Of a DNA stretch of 5,720 nt, positions 1 through 5,232 are shown in pieces. This DNA comes from Sulfuritalea sp. GTDB taxonomy: Bacteria > Pseudomonadota > Gammaproteobacteria > Burkholderiales > Rhodocyclaceae. The notes beneath the pieces are model-generated. The model was not told where the DNA came from. It did not search any database and saw nothing but the letters and a program-made list of their open reading frames with translations. The stretch spans positions 1 to 5,720 of the forward strand of contig JAPLRA010000075.1 of assembly GCA_026399445.1 (NCBI GenBank), written 5' to 3'. The first letter of the stretch is position 1. Every line of letters starts with the position of its first letter. Made by a program: the position numbers and the translations under genes.

Positions 1-1
1 G

Positions 2-196
2 CCCAACGAGATCTTCCACGTGGCCGAGATTCCGCGCACCCTGTCGGGAAAGAAGATGGAGTTGCCGGTGAAGAAGCTGCTGCTGGGCCACGCTCTGGAC
101 AAGATCGCCAATCCGGATGCGATGGCCAATCCCGGCAGCCTGCAGTGGTTCATCGACTTCGCCGCAAGGCGCGCCGCAGCGGAGCGCGCGGCATGA
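2..196 (+). CDS. aacS: Acetoacetyl-CoA synthetase (acetoacetate-CoA ligase), C-terminal fragment
   Basis: The reading frame is open from the window edge and encodes the last 64 residues of an ANL-superfamily acyl-CoA ligase. The segment PRTLSGKKMELPVKKLLLG followed by NPDAMANPGSLQWF is the characteristic C-terminus of acetoacetate-CoA ligases. The first lysine of SGKK (fragment residue 17) is the conserved adenylation lysine of the mobile C-terminal domain, which is also the usual site of regulatory acetylation in the family. The enzyme activates acetoacetate to acetoacetyl-CoA with ATP in the cytoplasm and feeds ketone bodies or polyhydroxybutyrate breakdown products into central metabolism. 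The N-terminal adenylation core lies outside the window. The stop codon overlaps the start of the next gene (ATGA), so the two are probably co-transcribed and translationally coupled. A different short-chain acyl-CoA ligase is possible but less likely, given the NPDAMANP signature. Confidence 0.88.
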   Translation, partial: PNEIFHVAEIPRTLSGKKMELPVKKLLLGHALDKIANPDAMANPGSLQWFIDFAARRAAAERAA

Positions 197-747
197 ACGC
201 GCGCGTCGCCGTGCCGCTGCCCAAGGCCTACCGGCTGCTCAACCACGGCCCGACGGTGTTGGTGTCCAGTGCCCACGCCGGGCGGCGCAATGTCATGGCA
301 GCGGCTTGGAACATGGCGCTTGATTTCGATCCGCCCAAGGTGGCGGTGGTGATCGACAAGTCCACGCTGACGAGGGAACTGGTCGAAGCCTCGGGCGAGT
401 TCGTGCTCAACGTACCGTCGCGGCAGCAGGCGGCGCTGACGCTGGCGGTCGGCACCCAGTCGGGGCGCGAGATCGACAAGTTTGCAAAAGTCGGCGTTGG
501 CGAGACGGCGAGCATGGTCGGCGCGCCGCTGATCGAAGGCTGCCTGGGCTGGCTCGAATGCCGCGTGATTGTCGAACCCCATATCCAGCAGACCTACGAC
601 CTGTTTCTCGCCGAAGTGGTCGCTGCCTGGGCCGACCCGGCGGTGTTCTCGAACGGACGCTGGCATTTTCCGGATGCCCAGCAGCGCAGCATCCACTATC
701 AGGCCGGCGGCAGTTTCTTCGCTACCGGCGACGCCTTCGAGGTTTAG
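193..747 (+). CDS. Flavin reductase family protein (FMN-binding split barrel)
   Basis: A 184-residue protein of the flavin reductase-like domain family (DIM6/NTAB, FMN-binding split barrel). Family features seen are an N-terminal strand with GPTVLVSS (19-26), the flavin-contacting loop with N33, M35 and W39, the DPPKVAVVID strand (46-55), STLTRELVEASGEFVLNVPS (57-76) and a CLGWLEC strand (117-123). The length fits the family. Such proteins bind FMN and either reduce free flavin with NAD(P)H for a partner monooxygenase or act as stand-alone flavoproteins; substrate and partner cannot be told from the sequence. The ATG at 193 was chosen because GGAG at 181-184 lies 8 nt upstream and the ATGA overlap with the preceding ligase gene is typical of coupled operon genes. 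A GTG at 145 would add 16 residues read from inside the upstream gene and is unlikely. The stop overlaps that of the convergent NnrU-family gene. Confidence 0.87.
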   Translation: MNARVAVPLPKAYRLLNHGPTVLVSSAHAGRRNVMAAAWNMALDFDPPKVAVVIDKSTLTRELVEASGEFVLNVPSRQQAALTLAVGTQSGREIDKFAKVGVGETASMVGAPLIEGCLGWLECRVIVEPHIQQTYDLFLAEVVAAWADPAVFSNGRWHFPDAQQRSIHYQAGGSFFATGDAFEV

Positions 748-1331
748 CCGCCGACGCGGAAGGGCTGCACCCCGATCAGCCAGGCGTGGCCGAGGAAAGC
801 AAACAGCGCCCAGGCACCGAAACCGATCCCGATCACGATGGCGTCGCGCGACCCGCCGAGCACCGGATACGTGCGGCCGGCTATCCGGTCGCGCCGTCGT
901 GACGAAACGAAGCTGACAATTGCCCAGATCAGGAAGGCGCCGAACAGCGTGGCATGGGCGAGGCTGCCGTTGGCGATCAAATGTGCCAGCGCCCAGAGCT
1001 TGACGCCAGCCACCATCGGGTGGCCGACCGCGGCCTTGATGCGGCTGCCCGGAACGTAGGCGGCCACCAGCAGAATGAAGGCCGGCAGGGTCAGTCCGGC
1101 GGCCAGATGGCGTAGCGCAGTCGGCGCCATCCACAACACCGGAGCATCCAGTCGCGCCATGCTGAAACCCCAGATGATGAGGCCGAATCCGGTGGCCGAC
1201 AAGAGTGAGTACACGCCTTTCCAGCGCATTTCGCCGAGGCGGGCAATCTGCGCCTCGCGCCAGTCGCCGGCAAAAATGCGCACCGAATGGACGCCGAGGA
1301 ACAGCACCAGACCCAGGATCAATACACTCAT
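744..1331 (-). CDS. NnrU-family integral membrane protein
   Basis: A 195-residue, strongly hydrophobic protein with about five to six membrane segments (approximately residues 1-18, 40-58, 72-92, 108-142 which may be two helices, and 163-188). NnrU-family signatures are an N-terminal GVHSVRIF (13-20) and a central GHPMVAGVKLWALAHLIANG block (103-122) with conserved H15, H104 and H117. NnrU was first described next to nitrite and nitric oxide reductase genes in denitrifiers; the family also includes plant 15-cis-zeta-carotene isomerase, a heme protein, so the histidines may be heme ligands here (inference). No nir or nor genes are visible, so a denitrification role is not shown. The start at 1331 has a purine-rich GGAAAGAG just upstream and begins directly with the first membrane helix. 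An upstream in-frame start at 1415 would add 28 hydrophilic residues and cross the divergent promoter region, so it was rejected. The stop shares bases with the convergent flavin-reductase gene. Confidence 0.88.
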   Translation of the reverse strand: MSVLILGLVLFLGVHSVRIFAGDWREAQIARLGEMRWKGVYSLLSATGFGLIIWGFSMARLDAPVLWMAPTALRHLAAGLTLPAFILLVAAYVPGSRIKAAVGHPMVAGVKLWALAHLIANGSLAHATLFGAFLIWAIVSFVSSRRRDRIAGRTYPVLGGSRDAIVIGIGFGAWALFAFLGHAWLIGVQPFRVGG

Positions 1332-1344
1332 CGTGACTCTTTCC

Positions 1345-1362
1345 GCAACACTGAAGTGCTGC
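1345..1362. promoter_or_regulatory. Inverted repeat, candidate operator in the nnrU/pirin divergent region
   Basis: GCAACACTGAAGTGCTGC is an 18-bp dyad with seven of eight arm positions paired around a 2-bp centre. It starts 13 bp upstream of the NnrU-family start codon, in the 95-bp gap between the divergent nnrU and pirin genes. On the minus strand a TTGAAA (plus positions 1377-1382) could act as a -35 element, which would place the dyad over the -10 region of nnrU and suit a repressor site. No good -10 hexamer is visible and no known regulator consensus is recognised, so this is structure without an assigned regulator. Confidence 0.4.
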
Positions 1363-1426
1363 AATCTTACTTGCGATTTCAAGCTTCCGGGCCCATCTTG
1401 GAGACATCGCCACAAGGAGACCCACC

Positions 1427-2284
1427 ATGTCCAGCCGTCGCCTGCAACAGATCATCCCTTCCCTCGCCACCTCGGACGGTGCCGGCGTCAGCCTGCGCCG
1501 CAGCCTCGGCCAGTCGCAGGGCGCGCGCGTAGATCCCTTCCTGATGCTCGACGAGTTTTCGTCCGACGATCCCGACGACTACATCGCCGGATTTCCGTCC
1601 CATCCGCATCGCGGCTTTGAGACCGTGACCTATATGCTCGATGGCCACATGCTGCACGAAGACCATCTCGGCAATCGCGGCGATTTGCTGCCCGGCGGCG
1701 CGCAATGGATGACCGCAGGGCGCGGCATCATCCATTCCGAAATGCCGCAACAGGAAAGCGGCCGCATGCGCGGTTTCCAGCTCTGGATCAACCTGCCGGC
1801 GGCCGAAAAGATGAAGCCCGCCGCCTATCGCGACATCCGCCCTGATGAGATTCCGACGGCGGCCCTGGCCGGCGGTGGCGAGGTGCGGGTGATCGCCGGC
1901 AGCATTGTGGTCGATGGCCGCGAGGTGGCCGGTCCGGTGCAGGGCCTATCGACCGAGCCGCTCTACATCGACGTCCGCCTGCCGGCCGGCGGGCGCTTTG
2001 CCCAGGCGCTACCGGCGGGCCATAGCGCCTTCGTTTATGCCTACGAGGGCCCGCTGGCGATCGGCCCGGCGGACGAGGCGCGCCCTCTTTCGGCGCAGGA
2101 TGCCGGAGTCCTTTCCGCGGGCGAGCGGGTGGAAATCCATGCCGGGGATGGCCCCGCCCGTTTCCTGCTTCTGGCGGCGCGGCCTCTGGGCGAACCGGTG
2201 GCCCAGCACGGGCCCTTCGTGATGAATACCCGCGAGGAAATTGAACAAGCGATCGCCGATTACCGCGCAAACCGGCTGGTTTGA
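1427..2284 (+). CDS. Pirin family protein
   Basis: A 285-residue bicupin of the pirin family. The N-terminal cupin carries the full set of metal ligands: H59 and H61 in FPSHPHRGFETVTYMLDG (56-73), and H103 and E105 in GRGIIHSEMP (98-107). These match the His-His-His-Glu site known for human pirin and for bacterial homologues. The conserved core D36-PFLMLDEF and the block GFQLWINLP (116-124) are also present. The less conserved C-terminal cupin ends with GPFVMNTREEIEQAIADYR (262-280), a typical pirin ending. Known members bind Fe or other metals; some have quercetin 2,3-dioxygenase activity and others modulate pyruvate dehydrogenase or stress responses, so the exact function stays open. The ATG has an AAGGAG at 1414-1419, 7 nt upstream. 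The gene is monocistronic and convergent with the downstream response-regulator gene. Confidence 0.93.
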   Translation: MSSRRLQQIIPSLATSDGAGVSLRRSLGQSQGARVDPFLMLDEFSSDDPDDYIAGFPSHPHRGFETVTYMLDGHMLHEDHLGNRGDLLPGGAQWMTAGRGIIHSEMPQQESGRMRGFQLWINLPAAEKMKPAAYRDIRPDEIPTAALAGGGEVRVIAGSIVVDGREVAGPVQGLSTEPLYIDVRLPAGGRFAQALPAGHSAFVYAYEGPLAIGPADEARPLSAQDAGVLSAGERVEIHAGDGPARFLLLAARPLGEPVAQHGPFVMNTREEIEQAIADYRANRLV

Positions 2285-2313
2285 CCGCTCTCATTCCGGT
2301 CGTAGCGGTAAGA

Positions 2314-2341
2314 CCCGGTGCCGCACGATTGCGACGCCGGG
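2314..2341. terminator. GC-rich hairpin between convergent genes, candidate bidirectional terminator
   Basis: Arms 2314-2325 and 2330-2341 pair as a 12-position stem with one G-U wobble and one mismatch, closed by a 4-nt loop (CGAT). It lies 29 bp past the pirin stop and 28 bp past the stop of the convergent response-regulator gene, the expected place for a shared terminator. Neither strand has a T-tract after the stem, so it would be a weak or Rho-assisted terminator or an mRNA 3'-end stabiliser. The rest of the 85-bp gap (2285-2369) shows nothing else. Confidence 0.45.
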
Positions 2342-2369
2342 CCTAACCTATCAATCGTTCGGGAAATGA

Positions 2370-3041
2370 TCAGATATCTTTCAGCGTGTAGCCCACGCCT
2401 CGATAGGTCTCTATCTGCATTCCCCAGGAACGCGCCTTGACCCGAAGCCGATGAATGCCTACCTCAATCGCATTGTCCGTGATGCGACCGCCCTCGGAGA
2501 GCGCGCTTCTCAGGCGTTGCTTGGAAACCGGCCGATCTCCGCATCCAAACAACAGTGAAAAAACCGTACTCTCTTTTGGCGACAAAACCGTCCATGTCGA
2601 ACCGTTGCCAACCCGTCCGGTTTCTCTATCCAGCACGATCTGGCCACGGCGAACGAATCGCTCGCGTGAGCCTTCGCGTCGACGCAAAACGGTGGAAACA
2701 CGAGCCAATAGTTCGTCCGCGGTATATGGCCAGATAAGGTAATCGACGGCGCCGCGATCCAGGCCGAGCATCCGCATTTCCAGCTGATCGACGGGCGTCG
2801 CCACCAGAAAAGGAATGGTGCTGGCAACGCGGCATATCTGGTCAACAATGCGCGAACCTGTCCCGTCGGGCGACAGGGAGACAACGGCGATGTCGATCTC
2901 GGCACTGCCTAGCAGCGCAACCGCCTCCGCGTAGTCGTTGCACCAGACCAGGTTGCAGGTAGTACCGGAAAGCGCGCTTGTCAGGCCTTGCCGCAACTCT
3001 GCATCCGGCTCGTGAATCAGGATACGATAGCCCACACTCAT
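2370..3041 (-). CDS. OmpR/PhoB-type winged-helix response regulator with degenerate receiver
   Basis: A 223-residue protein with an N-terminal CheY-like receiver fold (about 5-120) and a C-terminal OmpR-type winged helix (about 128-221). The DNA-binding half is canonical: LSPKEST (153-159), RPVSKQRLRSALSE (170-183), recognition-helix region TDNAIEVGIHRLRVKA (188-203) and wing ETYRGVGYTL (211-220). The receiver keeps the overall pattern, including ARV before the linker, but the active site is broken. The phospho-acceptor position in IAVVSLSPDG is Ser55 (Val54 in a gap-free alignment), the switch Lys before Pro105 is Trp104, and the acidic pair is E11-P12; only Thr82 is kept. It should not be phosphorylated normally and probably acts as a constitutive or ligand-controlled DNA-binding protein. 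It diverges from a kinase and FixJ-type regulator. The ATG at 3041 sits only 3 nt after GGAG; a GTG two codons later has 9-nt spacing and could be the real start. Confidence 0.88.
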   Translation of the reverse strand: MSVGYRILIHEPDAELRQGLTSALSGTTCNLVWCNDYAEAVALLGSAEIDIAVVSLSPDGTGSRIVDQICRVASTIPFLVATPVDQLEMRMLGLDRGAVDYLIWPYTADELLARVSTVLRRREGSRERFVRRGQIVLDRETGRVGNGSTWTVLSPKESTVFSLLFGCGDRPVSKQRLRSALSEGGRITDNAIEVGIHRLRVKARSWGMQIETYRGVGYTLKDI

Positions 3042-3043
3042 AT

Positions 3044-3065
3044 ACTCCTCGATGTTCGCAGGAGT
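3044..3065 (-). promoter_or_regulatory. Dyad overlapping the ribosome-binding site of the atypical response regulator
   Basis: ACTCCT (3044-3049) and AGGAGT (3060-3065) are perfect inverted arms. Inside them CGA and TCG also pair (3050-3052 with 3056-3058), giving a 9-bp stem with one bulge and a 3-nt loop. In the minus-strand transcript the 3' arm is the Shine-Dalgarno AGGAG of the response-regulator gene, so the structure could hide the ribosome-binding site. This applies only if transcription starts upstream of 3065. A poor -10-like TACACT on the minus strand (3063-3068) would start downstream of one arm, in which case the dyad would instead be a DNA site. Confidence 0.45.
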
Positions 3066-3084
3066 GTAGTTTCGAGCTGCATGG

Positions 3085-3114
3085 TGACGAACTGGGGTTA
3101 ACCCTAGTTCGTCA
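3085..3114. promoter_or_regulatory. 30-bp near-perfect palindrome, candidate operator between divergent regulator genes
   Basis: Outer arms TGACGAACT (3085-3093) and AGTTCGTCA (3106-3114) are exact inverted copies, and the centre GGGTTAACCC (3095-3104) is itself a perfect palindrome. Only the pair 3094/3105 (G versus T) breaks symmetry, so 14 of 15 positions pair. It lies 44 bp upstream of the response-regulator start and 61 bp upstream of the chosen kinase start, suited to control both directions. A dimeric regulator encoded on either side, the FixJ-type or the OmpR-type protein, is the natural candidate to bind it, but this is inference. With no loop and no T-tract it is unlikely to be a terminator. 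Confidence 0.65.
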
Positions 3115-3128
3115 GTGAAACCGCCTTT

Positions 3129-3150
3129 GGCAACCGGGCGAGCCGTTGCC
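3129..3150 (+). promoter_or_regulatory. Inverted repeat/hairpin in the leader of the histidine kinase gene
   Basis: GGCAAC (3129-3134) and GTTGCC (3145-3150) pair exactly. After a bulged C, GG (3136-3137) pairs with CC (3143-3144), giving an 8-bp stem with a 5-nt loop. It lies 25 bp upstream of the kinase start chosen here and would be either an mRNA leader hairpin or a second regulator site. It overlaps the alternative TTG start at 3146, which argues against that start. No T-tract follows. Confidence 0.4.
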
Positions 3151-3163
3151 GTGTCGATTTGTC

Positions 3164-3167
3164 AGGA
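3164..3167 (+). promoter_or_regulatory. Ribosome-binding site deciding the kinase TTG start
   Basis: AGGA lies 8 nt before the TTG at 3176. The other candidate TTG codons at 3146 and 3197 have no comparable purine-rich sequence at proper spacing, and no ATG occurs in frame before the first membrane helices. This is the basis for the kinase start. Confidence 0.55.
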
Positions 3168-3175
3168 ACGAACGC

Positions 3176-4603
3176 TTGGCCTACGTAACTCCCCGATTGC
3201 TGATTGATCGCCTCGGCCCGCGGCGCGGCATTTTGGTGGCAGCGGCATTGATTTGCGTTGTGGCGGCCGCGGACTATGCTACCGGTTACGAAGTAAGGCT
3301 GTCGATTCTCTACCTGGCCCCCATTGCCATAGTCGCGTGGGCTGCCGGAATGAAAATGGGAATCGCGGCAGCGGGCTTGTCCAGCGCCCTCTGGCTGCTC
3401 AGTTTCAGAACGCAGCATTTCTATCTGCATCCCGGATATTATTTCTGGGAAGCGACTGTCATGCTGTTCGGTTTTCTGGCCGTTGTCTGGTTGACGGTCA
3501 AACTGCATCGGGCGCTGGGTCAGGCCGACGAAAGGTTCTTCAGCGTGCTTGAAGAGATGCACGCCGCGGTATACGTTGCCGACGAGCGCCGCGATGAAAT
3601 CGTGTACGCCAATCCCGAAATGATCCGCATTGCAGGAGACATAGCCGCATTGCCGGCAAGCGCATTCGAGCGCCAATTCGCCCCTGATGTGGGGGGCTTT
3701 GGCGATATTCCCCGTTTGCCCGTGGAAACGGGGTTTCTATCCGGGACAGTGCGCCACCAGCGAACCGGACAGTGGTACCTGGCGCAGATCGGGCCTATCC
3801 CCTGGGGCTCCAATCCGGACGTCAAGTTGAAGGTGCTAACCGACATTACGGAGCAGAAGGACGCCGAGTTGCTGCGTGAGAAACATCGCGAAATCATGCA
3901 TCAAGCGGCCAGGCAAGCAACACTGGCTGAAATCGCATCGACGCTTGCGCATGAAATCAATCAACCACTGATGGTCATCGCAACCTACACCGACGCTTGC
4001 CAGCGACTGTTGAGCGCTCCCGAGCCGGACCACAATGAAATTGCGGCGGCGCTCGCTAAATGTCATAGCCAGGCCGTACGTGCGGCATCGATCATTGAGC
4101 GGCTGCGGGAATTCATCCGGCAGCGCCAGCACCGGCCAACTCGATGCGACGCGCGGGCGGTGGTGTCGGACGCGATCGACATGATGCGACCGCTCCTCGA
4201 CGAGGAACAAACCGTCGTTGATTTTGTTCAAGCTTCGACGGAGCCGATTATCGTGGCGGACAGAGTTCTGCTGGTTCAGGTCATGGCTAACCTGATCCAC
4301 AATGCCGTCGATGCCATGCGCCAGATTGCACCCGAGTCGCGAAAGCTGTCCGTAGCCGTTTCATCAGCGGAATCCGACGAGATCATTTTTTCAGTAGCGG
4401 ACCGGGGGCCTGGATTGGGCGACACAACCGTTGAAGAGATTTTTTCGCCGTTTTTCACCACCAAGGCCGACGGGCTTGGCTTGGGACTCGCCATTTGTCG
4501 CACCGTGGCCGAAGCGCACGGCGGACGCTTATGGACCGCCAACAACCCCGGCGGTGGCGCCATCTTTTATCTGTCCATTCCGGTGGAGAAGGCAGCCCGA
4601 TGA
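3176..4603 (+). CDS. Membrane-bound PAS sensor histidine kinase
   Basis: A 475-residue kinase (numbered from the TTG at 3176). The N-terminus has about four closely spaced membrane helices (roughly 18-33, 43-58, 60-77 and 89-107) with almost no periplasmic loop, suggesting a signal sensed in or at the membrane. A PAS domain follows (about 117-226, with VYANPEM at 143-149 and ending LKVLTDITEQK), then a short coiled linker and the dimerisation helix with LAHEINQPL (257-265), phospho-acceptor H259. This HEINQP form is typical of the FixL/DctB-like kinase group. The ATPase domain has N box NLIHNAVDA (372-380), G1 DRGPGLG (409-415), F box FSPFFTTK (423-430) and G2 GLGLGLAI (433-440), all intact. 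It overlaps the downstream FixJ-type regulator gene by ATGA, making that protein its likely phosphorylation partner. The PAS lacks an obvious FixL-type heme motif, so the stimulus is unknown. The start is uncertain; a TTG at 3146 would add 10 residues. Confidence 0.9.
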   Translation: MAYVTPRLLIDRLGPRRGILVAAALICVVAAADYATGYEVRLSILYLAPIAIVAWAAGMKMGIAAAGLSSALWLLSFRTQHFYLHPGYYFWEATVMLFGFLAVVWLTVKLHRALGQADERFFSVLEEMHAAVYVADERRDEIVYANPEMIRIAGDIAALPASAFERQFAPDVGGFGDIPRLPVETGFLSGTVRHQRTGQWYLAQIGPIPWGSNPDVKLKVLTDITEQKDAELLREKHREIMHQAARQATLAEIASTLAHEINQPLMVIATYTDACQRLLSAPEPDHNEIAAALAKCHSQAVRAASIIERLREFIRQRQHRPTRCDARAVVSDAIDMMRPLLDEEQTVVDFVQASTEPIIVADRVLLVQVMANLIHNAVDAMRQIAPESRKLSVAVSSAESDEIIFSVADRGPGLGDTTVEEIFSPFFTTKADGLGLGLAICRTVAEAHGGRLWTANNPGGGAIFYLSIPVEKAAR

Positions 4604-5220
4604 ATCCGGCGCAACGCCAGGCCGTCTTTATTGTCGATGACGACGAAGACGTTCGTGACGCCTTGTCCATGTTGATGCGCGCGGCAGGCCTGCACGCTGA
4701 AACCTTTGGCTCCGCGAGAGAGTTCATGCAAAGGCTCAACCCGCGGGACTCCGGCTGCCTGATATTGGATATCCGCATGCCGGGCATGACCGGACTGGAA
4801 TTGCAGTCCGAATTGCACAAGCGGCGGATTCGGCTCCCCATCGTATTTCTCACCGGGCACGGGGATGTTCCGCTTGCGGTCAGGGCGATGAAGGCCGGCG
4901 CCGTCGACTTCATCCAGAAACCACTGGATGAGCATCGTCTTGTCATGGCGGTGATGAACGCGCTCAGGACCAATGCCGATCAAGGCAAGGAGGCAGAGCA
5001 GGCCAGCGATGGTTCGCTGAACCCGTCAGACCGGATCGCCTCTCTGTCGAGAAGGGAAACCGATGTGCTCGAACAGCTCGTCAGCGGCAAGCAGAATCGT
5101 GAAATTGCCGAAGCGCTATCCATCAGCGTCAAGACCGTCGAGTTTCATCGGGCCAACATTCGCCAAAAACTCGGGGTGTCCAGCCTGCCAGAGTTGTTCA
5201 GGCTTGTGTTTGGGAAATAG
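4600..5220 (+). CDS. FixJ/NarL-type (LuxR-HTH) response regulator
   Basis: A 206-residue regulator with a complete receiver: acidic pair D13/D14 in FIVDDDEDV, phospho-acceptor D57 in LILDIRMPGMTG (54-65), T85 in FLTGHGDVPLAVRAMKAGA (83-101) and K107 in FIQKPLD. GHGDVPLAVRAMKAGAVDF is the FixJ-subfamily signature rather than plain NarL. After a linker (about 125-145) comes a LuxR-type helix-turn-helix (about 146-206) with LSRRETDVLEQLVSGKQNREIAEAL pattern residues and the recognition helix SVKTVEFHRANIRQKLGV (176-193). It is translationally coupled to the kinase gene (ATG 4600 inside ATGA; GGAGAAGG upstream at 4585-4592), so it is the probable output of that sensor. In-frame sequence upstream of 4600 is an alternative reading of the kinase gene and is not used. 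All catalytic residues are intact, unlike in the divergent OmpR-type regulator. Target genes are not identifiable. Confidence 0.93.
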   Translation: MNPAQRQAVFIVDDDEDVRDALSMLMRAAGLHAETFGSAREFMQRLNPRDSGCLILDIRMPGMTGLELQSELHKRRIRLPIVFLTGHGDVPLAVRAMKAGAVDFIQKPLDEHRLVMAVMNALRTNADQGKEAEQASDGSLNPSDRIASLSRRETDVLEQLVSGKQNREIAEALSISVKTVEFHRANIRQKLGVSSLPELFRLVFGK

Positions 5221-5232
5221 CTAGCGCCCCCG

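Noticed and set aside
145..192. GTG-initiated 16-residue N-terminal extension of the flavin reductase-like protein
   Set aside because: It lies wholly inside the upstream ligase gene, and the ATG at 193 has a better ribosome-binding site and a standard ATGA overlap.
1371..1382. TTG-N6-CAA as an FNR/Nnr box controlling nnrU
   Set aside because: The FNR/Nnr consensus requires an 8-bp spacer between TTG and CAA; this has 6 and lacks the inner AT/AT bases.
1332..1415. N-terminal extension of the NnrU-family protein to 1415
   Set aside because: The added residues are hydrophilic, unlike the family N-terminus, and would occupy the divergent promoter region; the start at 1331 begins with the first membrane helix.
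1788..2294. 168-residue open frame antisense to the pirin gene
   Set aside because: It is Arg/Pro/Gly-rich as expected of a shadow frame in GC-rich coding DNA, and the plus strand carries a clear pirin with all metal ligands.
3085..3114. The 30-bp palindrome as a transcription terminator
   Set aside because: It lies upstream of two divergent genes, has no loop and no T-tract, and no transcript is expected to end there.
3135..3149. Sigma-54 promoter (GG-N10-GC) upstream of the kinase
   Set aside because: Only the GG, the GC and the TTGC match; the TGGCACG part of the -24 element is absent, and the stretch is better explained by the hairpin at 3129-3150.
3104..3676. 190-residue antisense frame over the kinase N-terminus
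   Set aside because: No family resemblance; it opposes a well-supported kinase gene and runs into the palindrome.
3836..4300. Antisense frame over the kinase dimerisation domain
   Set aside because: The plus strand encodes the intact H box and N box here; the antisense product has no recognisable domain.
4495..4599. 35-residue N-terminal extension of the FixJ-type regulator
   Set aside because: It is an alternative frame of the kinase G2-box region; the receiver fold begins right after the ATG at 4600.
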